Below, piece after piece: positions 5,859 to 11,707 of a stretch of DNA of 16,002 nt. Position 1 is the stretch's first letter; the number at the start of each line of letters is the position of its first letter. The position numbers and the translations under genes are program-made. Below the pieces are notes generated by a model. The model did not search any database. It was not told the DNA's origin and worked only from the letters and a program-made list of their open reading frames with translations. This DNA is from MGIIb-O2 sp002494975 (GTDB lineage Archaea > Thermoplasmatota > Poseidoniia > Poseidoniales > Thalassarchaeaceae): the NCBI GenBank assembly GCA_028355015.1, contig JAOMRN010000012.1, forward strand, positions 1 to 16,002, written 5' to 3'.

Positions 5859-6134
5859 TCACTCTTCATTATTTTTGAATAGCTTATGGTACAGTTTCCC
5901 AAACTGTGTAGGAATGAAAATAAATATGAATCCTGTAAACATTAATCCAATGATACCATTGAAGAACCAATCTGTGAAACCTTCAGTCCCCCTATCCAAG
6001 TAAACATAAAGGAAAATTGGCCCGATAATTAACAATAATATTACTAAAACAATAATGCGCTGGCGGAACAACTCATCATCTTCCATGGTCGTCACTAAGG
6101 GTGCCCCACTATCCTCTATGACGTATGCATACAC
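5859..6134 (-). CDS. Small two-helix membrane protein
   Basis: A 91-residue protein: a polar N-terminus (about 1-25) with MEDDELFRQR, hydrophobic segments at about 26-46 and 57-76, and a polar tail. The loop between the helices (DRGTEGFTDWFFNG) is aromatic and acidic. No family recognised. The start is open: ATG 6134 gives 91 residues, while ATG 6086 gives 75 (MEDDELF..). A TATA-like CATATAG at 6136-6142 would fit the shorter form with a leader of about 25 nt. Repeat B follows directly after the stop codon. Confidence 0.6.
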   Translation of the reverse strand: MYAYVIEDSGAPLVTTMEDDELFRQRIIVLVILLLIIGPIFLYVYLDRGTEGFTDWFFNGIIGLMFTGFIFIFIPTQFGKLYHKLFKNNEE

Positions 6135-6248
6135 TATATGGCCCCTTTGTTACAATCAACCCTCCAAATCTAACTCGAGGCAATAATGGGAGATGGAAGG
6201 AAGGTATGAAAGCAACCATCCACACGAGCAGTATCGGGAAAGAAAACA

Positions 6249-6428
6249 ATGAGCCTCTTTGATTATCCACCTTACTACACGAATGGAGATTATTTTCATT
6301 CTATTGGCACCTCAAAACGCCGACCAAAATCAAGCAGAGAACTGGGTGAAAATGAAAGAATTATCAGAAACTACGGATGGCGTGCAGACATACTTTATGA
6401 ATCCATAAAACGTGGATTGTCGCCCTGA
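6249..6428 (+). CDS. Hypothetical 59-aa protein, overlaps the zinc-finger gene
   Basis: A 59-residue frame (MSLFDYPPYYTNGDYFHS..RGLSP) with an aromatic start, a basic middle (KRRPKSSRE) and a plausible helix (ENERIIRNYGWRADILYES). Its TGA (6426-6428) overlaps the first codon available to the next frame, CTG at 6425, by four bases (CTGA). The next frame has no ATG, GTG or TTG until far inside its zinc-binding region, so this frame may instead be the N-terminus of that protein, split by a -1 frameshift (programmed, mutational or a sequence error). On its own it resembles nothing I know. Confidence 0.5.
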   Translation: MSLFDYPPYYTNGDYFHSIGTSKRRPKSSRELGENERIIRNYGWRADILYESIKRGLSP

Positions 6429-6910
6429 AGTCTGCTCATGATGTTAGCTCTTTTCGTTGTTCAGTCGTTGGATGCACAAGGCCTGCCTCAGAAGGCTGCC
6501 ATATTGATTATTCTTCAGAAAATAGATTATTTCTTGGGGATTCATTAGATGAGTTAGAAATTGAAGGAGGAGCATATGTTATAGTCCCAATTTGCTTTGA
6601 TTGCCACCAGCCATCCAGAGCGAGTGATGGAAAAATGCCAATTTCAGTAAAAAATAATACACCTTGTATTCTTGATACCGGCTCTCGAAATGATCTTTTG
6701 TCCAATTGGTATTTTTATTGCGAAAGATGCAACACAAGGCTAGAATTAGCGGATGGAAGTAGGGATGAAGTAGAGTGTCTTGAATGTGGTTTTCATCATC
6801 AAGAGGAGGGAGGAGATTTGGAAGATTCAAAAACATACGAGGAGATAGATGATGAAATTACCAATGACGAGTTTCATGATGGCCACTCAAATTGGGGAGC
6901 TTACTCCTGA
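6425..6910 (+). CDS. HNH-like / zinc-ribbon protein with non-canonical 5' end
   Basis: The frame is open from 6401 and carries a clear metal-binding pattern well upstream of its first ATG (6635). Counting from CTG 6425 (161 residues), Cys12-x4-Cys17, then CHID (His26), then PICFDCH (Cys57-x2-Cys60-His61): a treble-clef layout like HNH endonucleases (C-x-C, H-I-D, NLVPLCxxCH). A second CxxC..CxxC zinc ribbon follows (Cys99, Cys102, Cys118, Cys121), then an acidic tail. Starting at ATG 6635 would delete the whole first domain, so that start is rejected. Translation may begin at CTG 6425 by coupling to the overlapping 59-aa frame, or the two frames are one gene. HNH assignment is moderate and nuclease activity unproven. 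Confidence 0.65.
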   Translation: MKSAHDVSSFRCSVVGCTRPASEGCHIDYSSENRLFLGDSLDELEIEGGAYVIVPICFDCHQPSRASDGKMPISVKNNTPCILDTGSRNDLLSNWYFYCERCNTRLELADGSRDEVECLECGFHHQEEGGDLEDSKTYEEIDDEITNDEFHDGHSNWGAYS

Positions 6911-6930
6911 GGTGCGGATGAAAAGGACCG

Positions 6931-7018
6931 TCATAATGGGTTAGTAGGTAGATGCCCATATTGACGGATATGTAACAATGTAACCGTTGTATTGCTATCC
7001 ATCAACTACGCTACCCTA
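6931..7018 (-). repeat. Repeat B, copy 3 (left part only)
   Basis: Minus-strand copy holding the 10-bp hairpin (TTGACGGATA / TATCCATCAA) and the GGGTAGCGTAG end, but lacking the TAGGGGT hairpin. It lies 20 nt after the stop codon of the gene ending at 6910, in the usual orientation relative to that gene. With the copy at 5691-5846 it brackets 5.85-6.93 kb as inverted repeats. Confidence 0.85.
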
Positions 7019-7061
7019 GAGTTCAAGAAAATTGTTCGATAACGACACATAAAATGGTCAC

Positions 7062-7454
7062 TCATTTCAAATTTCGATGTTTATAACAAAACTTACTTTT
7101 GTACATCACTGTACCTTTACAATCTAATTCTGTACATTTGGAACCTACTTTCCCATAATTATTGGACATTTCAGTCTGGCTCTGATTTTTATTTAACTTC
7201 AAGGATGATGGCTCAAACACATCTGCATTTTTCTCAAAATCAGCCCACTCTTCATCAGAAATAGATCCATCTCCATCAATATCAACAGTTGATTTAGAAT
7301 AGCCCCCTCTTTCTTCCTTTGAATTCATCCCAACGACAACAACTACTAAGCCAAAGGATACGAGTAAACAGCACTCTACTCCTCCCTCCACATATATCAT
7401 AATAATTACAAATACAATAAGTAAGAAAAATAGATCCTCAGCCGTTTTCGACAT
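7062..7454 (-). CDS. Membrane protein with EF-hand loop and Cys/His tail
   Basis: A 130-residue protein. Residues 7-43 are hydrophobic (two helices, about 7-22 and 27-43). Residues 58-69 form a perfect EF-hand loop, D-I-D-G-D-G-S-I-S-D-E-E, with ligands Asp58, Asp60, Asp62 and Glu69. The C-terminus has a likely zinc knuckle: Cys107-x4-Cys112 and Cys123-x2-His126 (KFCYKH). A membrane anchor with a calcium-loop and zinc-type tail is an unusual mix; which side of the membrane the domains face is unclear. It starts 18 nt after the stop codon of the membrane protein at 7473-8114, so the two are probably one transcript. No named family. Confidence 0.8.
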   Translation of the reverse strand: MSKTAEDLFFLLIVFVIIMIYVEGGVECCLLVSFGLVVVVVGMNSKEERGGYSKSTVDIDGDGSISDEEWADFEKNADVFEPSSLKLNKNQSQTEMSNNYGKVGSKCTELDCKGTVMYKSKFCYKHRNLK

Positions 7455-7472
7455 AATAATTCAACTCCAAGA

Positions 7473-8114
7473 CTAACGATTATACGACCATTTTTTATCT
7501 GGGTTTAAGCCAATTACAGCACAGAAAGTAAGAATTTTCCAAAAGTGAAAGTTGTACCAATTTAATAAATACTCAATAATATCTATGTACCAATCATATT
7601 GATTCCAGACAACTAAATATGTAATAAAATCCATTAAAAATAATAGTATTGAGAAATATAATAGAAATTTATATGATTCTTTACCACTTTTCTTGTGTTT
7701 TTCCAATTCTTCCGTCCCAACCTCAATTTTGAAAGGTCCTCTCCAAGATAATGCGAAACCCAAGAAAAATACTATTGGGGAGATTTGCCATAACACCCAT
7801 GAAATCGTTATGAAGATTCCTTTGGATCCAAATATAGAGTTATTCTCATTTATTGCATCGGGAATCCATGTTGGCATTTCTGAAATACTTATGGCTGACT
7901 CAATTAGGGCTAAGAACCCATTAGATCCATCCCACCACCAATCTCCTGCAATGAAAGAGATTACGAATAGAGCGATTGCTAGGGACTTCTGCTTCGTGTA
8001 TAATAACGTCATTGGGACAGTTCCGTAAAAATTATGAGTTTGAATAAGTTCTTCAACCACGGGATTTTCCTCGACAGGAACTTGGATTTTTGTTTCCCAC
8101 CAGTGGTCTTCCAT
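7473..8114 (-). CDS. Polytopic membrane protein of unknown function
   Basis: A 213-residue protein with an acidic soluble N-terminus (1-40, PVEENPVVEELIQ) and about four hydrophobic segments at roughly 43-57, 98-123, 149-170 and 189-204. It is rich in Trp and aromatic residues in the loops (GDWWWDG). No family motif recognised. An AT-rich TATA-like box (AAAATAA, 8138-8144) lies 24-30 nt before the ATG at 8114, fitting leaderless expression, so the repeat A promoter end at 8211-8230 is probably not its direct promoter. It is first in a two-gene unit with the EF-hand protein downstream, and the two may act together. Confidence 0.75.
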   Translation of the reverse strand: MEDHWWETKIQVPVEENPVVEELIQTHNFYGTVPMTLLYTKQKSLAIALFVISFIAGDWWWDGSNGFLALIESAISISEMPTWIPDAINENNSIFGSKGIFITISWVLWQISPIVFFLGFALSWRGPFKIEVGTEELEKHKKSGKESYKFLLYFSILLFLMDFITYLVVWNQYDWYIDIIEYLLNWYNFHFWKILTFCAVIGLNPDKKWSYNR

Positions 8115-8210
8115 ACTATATCATGCGTTTACTTAGGTTATTTTCTTTTCCACTGCATATCTAAATTCGAAAGGATTTGGAACAAGTAGATGGAAAATAC
8201 AGTACGCAAT

Positions 8211-8283
8211 CGTAGAGTATTATGAATCTAAGTACGAATTAAGCGTTTTATGAGTAAATCAATCTGTTTTTGATTGATTAATC
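8211..8283 (-). repeat. Repeat A, copy 6 (promoter end plus short body remnant)
   Basis: On the minus strand: GATTTACTCATAAAACGC, TTAATTCGTACTTAGATTC, ATAATACTCTACG. The promoter half is intact, with a CATAATA box at 8218-8224, but no start codon follows at the usual distance. The body is reduced and covers the end of the gene at 8278. It could give a transcript with a long leader toward 8114. Confidence 0.8.
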
Positions 8284-8748
8284 TAACTTGATATTTTTTT
8301 TATCATACTCAGGGGGGAAAGCAATCCATCTAATCAGAAGAAAGTTAAGGTATCCAAAAACACAGGTATTAACCAACCATGCCAGTGTATGATGTAAGAG
8401 GAAAATTTCAACCATCAGATAATGGAATAACGTTGTAATCAATAGTTGACCTGTATATGTCCAAAAAGCCCGATTAAGACTTCTGAAATAAGAAAATGTA
8501 GAGTTGAATGTGAATCTATAATGCATGAAGTGTGCTTCTATATTTCCTATTGCACATGAAACCGCCCAAGCAGCTACTGCTGTGTGGGATGGCCAAAGAT
8601 CGACTCGAAAAAGGACCTCATAGAGCACCAAAGCGAAGGTAGAATTGACAATGCCAACAATGTTGAATTTTAGAAATTCATTAAGCATGACTTTGAATGT
8701 CCAACCTACATCATCGATTCTCTCACGCATCCACCACATTGCACTCAT
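8278..8748 (-). CDS. GtrA-like membrane protein
   Basis: A 156-residue protein of the GtrA-like type (PF04138). It has four hydrophobic segments; the first carries the typical FLKFNIVGIVNSTFALVLYE, and after the second comes the family's basic/aromatic motif as HFMHYRFTFNS, matching the usual N-R-x-W-T-F position. GtrA proteins are thought to help move polyprenyl-linked sugars across the membrane for glycosylation of envelope polymers. There is no glycosyltransferase neighbour here, so its partner must be elsewhere. A TTG at 8778 would add ten residues; ATG 8748 is preferred because CTTTATGC at 8770-8777 is then placed as a TATA box. The last codons (KLD, stop) lie in repeat A. Family call is good; the role here is inferred. 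Confidence 0.85.
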   Translation of the reverse strand: MSAMWWMRERIDDVGWTFKVMLNEFLKFNIVGIVNSTFALVLYEVLFRVDLWPSHTAVAAWAVSCAIGNIEAHFMHYRFTFNSTFSYFRSLNRAFWTYTGQLLITTLFHYLMVEIFLLHHTLAWLVNTCVFGYLNFLLIRWIAFPPEYDKKNIKLD

Positions 8749-8851
8749 AGCGTTCCTAATGATACCCGCATAAAGCAATGTCCACTCTATGGCAAATATG
8801 TCATAAAAGGAGTTAACTTTGTATCGGAAAATAAAATGCTTAATCCGGTGT

Positions 8852-8934
8852 TGAATGGGTTTCTACTCAGCCCCCTCCGATTGCGACTGGCGAATTATGA
8901 GGCTATCAGTGGGTCCTTTCATAGGCGCTAGCCT
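8852..8934 (-). repeat. Repeat A, copy 7 (diverged)
   Basis: Minus-strand copy with GAATGGGTTTCTACTCAG at one end and GGGTCCTTTCATAGGC at the other; the centre (CCCCCTCCGATTGCGAC) differs from other copies. It lies between the divergent genes starting at 8748 and 8974. Confidence 0.65.
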
Positions 8935-8973
8935 TTGCCGCGGGGTTAAAGAGCGATACCCCCATCCGATTGC

Positions 8974-9126
8974 ATGATTATGTGGGAATACAAGGTAGTA
9001 GGACATTCCAATAACAAAAAGCTTGAAGCGAAATTGAACAAACTAGGGAGAGAAGGATGGGAAGTTGTTGCCGGTGGTGTCGGCAGTTGGCCAAATTCGC
9101 AATTTGTCATGAAGAGGCCCGTCTGA
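8974..9126 (+). CDS. DUF4177-like small protein
   Basis: A 50-residue protein with the DUF4177 pattern: an N-terminal strand MWEYKVVG (3-10), a helix LEAKLNKLGREGWEVV (17-32) containing the hallmark L-x-x-x-G-x-E-G-W-E-V, and a final strand QFVMKRP (43-49). These are small soluble alpha/beta proteins of unknown function. The length fits the family, so it is complete. Start is ATG 8974 or 8980; GTTAAAG at 8945-8951 is a weak TATA candidate 23-29 nt upstream of 8974, and no Shine-Dalgarno motif is present. It sits alone between two minus-strand copies of repeat A. Confidence 0.8.
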   Translation: MIMWEYKVVGHSNNKKLEAKLNKLGREGWEVVAGGVGSWPNSQFVMKRPV

Positions 9127-9132
9127 CCAAAA

Positions 9133-9217
9133 TATGAATCATAGGGTTTCTGCTTAGATTCATCCGATTGATTTTCACAAATCTATGGGCTATCAGTGGG
9201 GCATTTCAGAGCCTACC
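9133..9217 (-). repeat. Repeat A, copy 8 (diverged)
   Basis: Minus-strand copy: ATGAATCATAGGGTTTCTGC at one end and GGGGCATTTCAGAGCCTACC at the other. Its hairpin arms are ATAGGGT and ATTCAT, largely eroded. It lies between the stop codon at 9126 and the promoter of the gene at 9302, facing away from that gene. Confidence 0.65.
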
Positions 9218-9270
9218 CTCGTTATACCCGTCAGCACAGTGGGTATACGAAGAGGTTATCCGACAATATG

Positions 9271-9278
9271 ATTAATAA
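9271..9278 (+). promoter_or_regulatory. TATA-like box for the gene at 9302
   Basis: ATTAATAA lies 24-31 nt before the ATG at 9302, with no ribosome-binding-site motif in between, fitting leaderless expression. Unlike the genes at 2203, 10002 and 14337, this promoter is not part of repeat A. Confidence 0.5.
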
Positions 9279-9301
9279 CAAATAACAATCCAGACTTATT
9301 A

Positions 9302-9760
9302 ATGGCATTAATTTACGTGGATATGGATAATGTGATTGTAGATTTTAAATCGGCCCTCAGGAAAAGGGGAATTGATGAAGGTATGATGGATGCCGATAAT
9401 CTGGATGGCATATTCAGTGAAATGGATCCTATGCCTGGAGCAATAGATGGTTACAACAAATTAGTCCAGATGGGGCATGATGTTTACATATTATCCACCG
9501 CTCCTTGGAACAATCCTTCTGCTTGGTCAGATAAACTTCTATGGGTAAAAAAATTTCTTGGTGAAGTTGCCTACAAAAGGCTCATTCTTTCCCACAATAA
9601 AAACCTGAATAAGGGTGATTATTTGATTGATGATAGAGATAAGAATGGAGCAGGAGATTGGAATGAAAAACTTCTCCGATTCGGCTTTGATGAACATGGA
9701 GAACCTTTTGATTATCCCGATTGGGATTCAATAATAAAATTCTTTACATCAATAAATTGA
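9302..9760 (+). CDS. 5'(3')-deoxyribonucleotidase-like HAD phosphatase
   Basis: A 152-residue protein of the HAD superfamily matching the NT5C-type deoxyribonucleotidases (PF06941). Motif I is VDMDNVIVDF (6-15), with nucleophile Asp7 and acid/base Asp9. The cap is short, with MDPMPGAIDG (41-50). Motif II is ILSTAPW (63-69), with Ser65 or Thr66. Motif III Lys lies in HNKNLNKGD (98-106). Motif IV is YLIDDRDKNG (107-116), with Asp110-Asp111. Relatives remove the phosphate from deoxyribonucleoside monophosphates and help balance nucleotide pools; some bacterial and phage members act on dTMP or dUMP. Length is typical, so it is complete. It stands alone, flanked by repeat A copies on both sides. 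Confidence 0.88.
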   Translation: MALIYVDMDNVIVDFKSALRKRGIDEGMMDADNLDGIFSEMDPMPGAIDGYNKLVQMGHDVYILSTAPWNNPSAWSDKLLWVKKFLGEVAYKRLILSHNKNLNKGDYLIDDRDKNGAGDWNEKLLRFGFDEHGEPFDYPDWDSIIKFFTSIN

Positions 9761-9861
9761 ATGTATTAATTAATCAACTCTGATAACTTGTAAGGGTCTA
9801 TCCGAAAACCAATCCAACAGAATTTATGAAATAAAGGGTGTTCAGTTGGCCGGTTTAGTCA

Positions 9862-9985
9862 CTAGCCTATGAAAGGGCGGACTGCAAACCCATTAATTCA
9901 GTAATAGCAAAATCATGGGTCTATGTAGAAACCCATTGATTTACTCATTAAACGCTTAATCAGTACTTAGATTCATAATACTCTA
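9862..9985 (+). repeat. Repeat A, copy 9 (full length, second body variant)
   Basis: CTAGCCTATGAAAGGGCGG then three short arms: ACCCAT (9888-9893), ATGGGT (9915-9920) and ACCCAT (9931-9936). The central arm can pair with either side, giving two mutually exclusive hairpins. The promoter end ACTCATTAAACGCTTAATC then CTTAGATTCATAATACTCTA is complete. Confidence 0.92.
9973..9981 (+). promoter_or_regulatory. Repeat-borne TATA-like box for the gene at 10002
   Basis: TTCATAATA lies 21-29 nt before the ATG at 10002; no Shine-Dalgarno motif intervenes. Same box and same spacing as at 14308-14316 before the gene at 14337. Confidence 0.65.
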
Positions 9986-10001
9986 TGGTAGCGGAGTAAA
10001 T

Positions 10002-10880
10002 ATGATATCTGAAATTCGTAAGGCAACAATGAAACTGATGTCCAGAGATCATATAAGCGATATCAATAGACTAGATTCAATATTAGGTAAAGGAGAAAGT
10101 GCTACACTTTCGAATATTGTGCCGCCAAATCCCTACGTTGGAAACCCTGAAAAACTCGCCCCAGGAGAATGTGTGGCTCTAATTGGAATAAATCCAAAAT
10201 TAGATCTTGATCGCCCTGGATTTCAACACTTTGAAGTAAAAATTCCAAAAAATTGTCAAAACAATTACAATAAAACAAACGATTACCAAGCCTTTGACCC
10301 ATGGTTTGAAAAACTCCACAGATACTATGACGACCAATATTTCATCCACGAAAATGGGAAGAAAATAGATCCATACTATGGGAGATATTTCACGAAATTA
10401 GGAAACCATATAGGTAGAGCCTGGTTCAATAGTTCACCTCCAGAAAAGGGGGGTAAGCAACCCAATGCAAGAAGGGTTCTTGAGAATCACGTACTGAAGT
10501 TGGATGCCGTACCCTACTATTCTTTTTCGGATAAAATGGAAAGTTCCAACCTGAAAGAATCAATGCAATCTGACCCCGCTATGAGAGTGCATAAACAATT
10601 AATCGACTGCCTATTCCAAGAATGCAGGCCGAGGCATCTCCAAGTCAACGGGAAGACGACAGCGGGCGAAATGATAAAACAACTTTTCGGAGAAAAGGAA
10701 TCATTTCAGAGAATCGGGAATGGCGTTTCTAGTATTGAAGTAGGCTGGGCCAGAATCGGAGGTCATAGATTACCAATTTTGATACATGGATTCACCAATT
10801 CATCTACGGGACCCCAAAGCCCGAAAGCCTTCCTCGAGTGTGCAAATAATTTTGATCGATGGCTAGGTTCTCAGAATTAG
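10002..10880 (+). CDS. Hypothetical protein, possibly uracil-DNA-glycosylase fold
   Basis: A 292-residue soluble protein that I do not recognise outright. Three spaced motifs recall the uracil-DNA-glycosylase superfamily: ECVALIGINPKLD (56-68) like motif A (G-x-N-P), HLQVNGKTTAGEMIKQLF (212-229) like the central strand-helix with G-K-x-A, and LPILIHGFTNSSTGPQ (257-272) at the place of the C-terminal H-P-S loop, with His262. If so, it would bind DNA bases or nucleotides; the changed active-site residues leave enzymatic activity open. Aromatic and charged stretches (YYGRYFTKLGNHIGRAWF, 125-142) could be a helical insertion. The start is ATG 10002, at the fixed distance from the repeat-borne promoter. 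Fold call is inference at low to moderate confidence; the gene itself is certain by length and composition. Confidence 0.85.
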   Translation: MISEIRKATMKLMSRDHISDINRLDSILGKGESATLSNIVPPNPYVGNPEKLAPGECVALIGINPKLDLDRPGFQHFEVKIPKNCQNNYNKTNDYQAFDPWFEKLHRYYDDQYFIHENGKKIDPYYGRYFTKLGNHIGRAWFNSSPPEKGGKQPNARRVLENHVLKLDAVPYYSFSDKMESSNLKESMQSDPAMRVHKQLIDCLFQECRPRHLQVNGKTTAGEMIKQLFGEKESFQRIGNGVSSIEVGWARIGGHRLPILIHGFTNSSTGPQSPKAFLECANNFDRWLGSQN

Positions 10881-10921
10881 TCGACTATTAAATCGGATTA
10901 ATCAGGGACGAAATAAAGGGG

Positions 10922-10983
10922 CCCCCTTACGATTACGGGTGGTCGCATGGGTACCCATGCTACACCCACCGTTTCAAAGGGGG
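10922..10983. terminator. Bidirectional terminator-like hairpin between convergent genes
   Basis: CCCCCTT (10922-10928) pairs with AAAGGGGG (10976-10983). At the centre is a perfect 16-bp palindrome, GCATGGGTACCCATGC (10945-10960), flanked by GGGTG/CACCC. The structure lies between the stop codons of the plus-strand gene (10880) and the minus-strand gene (10997). It shares its GCATGGGTACCC core with the hairpin at 12689-12745. Confidence 0.65.
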
Positions 10984-10996
10984 ACTCATTCAAAAG

Positions 10997-11284
10997 TCAC
11001 TCTTTCTTCAAATCATAACCAAGCCGTATCGCCACAATTAGAACTGCACAAAGAATACCGATTTGGCCACCAAATACCCCTGCGATTTCATAATTGTCAG
11101 TAATCCCACTTTGCGGAAACCATTCTGATAATGGCTGGGCAAGGATCGCCCCTACAATCAGACCTATCGGTGGGAGCAATATCAACACAAGCGGGATGAA
11201 GTATCTGCTCCTCAAAATGATTCCCCTGGACTTTAATTTTTTAATCTCAAACCTACTATCAATCCAATCAATCCAATTCCACAT
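10997..11284 (-). CDS. Small membrane protein
   Basis: A protein of up to 95 residues with hydrophobic segments at about 29-50 and 68-87, a basic region before the first helix (KKLKSRGIILRSRY) and a charged tail (DLKKE). The ATG at 11284 gives a 52-nt overlap with the upstream gene. A TTG at 11215 (72 residues) lies just after the upstream stop codon and has AGGGGA 8 nt before it, so it is a real alternative; the longer form is listed because its extra residues include a plausible cytoplasmic stretch. The gene is probably translated from the same transcript as the preceding membrane protein, and they may form a pair. No family recognised. Confidence 0.6.
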   Translation of the reverse strand: MWNWIDWIDSRFEIKKLKSRGIILRSRYFIPLVLILLPPIGLIVGAILAQPLSEWFPQSGITDNYEIAGVFGGQIGILCAVLIVAIRLGYDLKKE

Positions 11285-11433
11285 ACTGATTGAGATGCCA
11301 ACATATAGAGTAGATTTATCGATTCGTAAGTTCCTATTTTATCAAGTTCGTTCGAAAAATAGAACATGGGTATCAGTCCAACAATCATTGTGATGACTGA
11401 AATAATGATAATCACTAATTTCCTGTTCTCCAT
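11233..11433 (-). CDS. Small two-helix membrane protein
   Basis: A 66-residue protein (MENRKLVIIIISV..) with hydrophobic segments at about 5-25 and 43-62 and a basic C-terminus (LRLKN). A TTG at 11520 would add 29 polar residues and would start inside repeat A; the ATG at 11433 is preferred because GATACAT at about -27 to -21 can serve as its TATA box. It resembles the protein at 3271-3483 in layout. Its 3' end overlaps the next membrane-protein gene (10997-11284), suggesting a two-gene unit. Function unknown. Confidence 0.6.
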   Translation of the reverse strand: MENRKLVIIIISVITMIVGLIPMFYFSNELDKIGTYESINLLYMLASQSVCGIGLIGLIVGLRLKN

Positions 11434-11512
11434 GATTAACCGAGATGAATACGATGTATCAACAAACCGATTCGGATAAGTTGCAAGGGGTTGCAGTGGG
11501 TCAGTCGGAACG

Positions 11513-11632
11513 CTAGGCAATGAAAGGGCCCATAGATAGCCGATAAGTTCAGTCTCAACAAACTAATGGGCTCAAGCAGAAACCCATTGATTTGTCTGTT
11601 AATCGCTTAATCTATACTTAGACTGATAATAA
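11513..11632 (+). repeat. Repeat A, copy 10
   Basis: CTAGGCAATGAAAGGGCCCA, ATAGCCGATAAGTTCAGTCT, CTAATGGGCTCAAGCAG, AACCCATTGATTTGTCTG. It combines the first body variant with the TGTCTGTTAATCGC end seen at 2737 and 5093, so the two halves of the repeat are exchangeable. Its box region is altered (GACTGATAATAAT), and the next gene starts 75 nt further on, so a direct promoter role is unclear here. Confidence 0.88.
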
Positions 11633-11707
11633 TTACCCTCATGCTTATCAGGATTGTAGTAGCAGAGACGATGTGATGGAAGCGACAAACTCGGTTGGAA
11701 ATAATGG

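Noticed and set aside
6635..6910. Annotating the zinc protein from its first ATG at 6635
   Set aside because: This would discard the upstream in-frame C-x4-C, CHID and CFDCH pattern, which is too ordered to be chance.
7693..8028. Plus-strand frame of 111 codons inside the membrane-protein gene at 7473-8114
   Set aside because: The opposite strand gives clear membrane helices and a promoter; this frame has no recognisable feature.
11434..11520. N-terminal extension of the 11233-11433 gene from a TTG at 11520
   Set aside because: The extension starts within repeat A, is polar and unlike the rest, and a TATA-like box fits ATG 11433.
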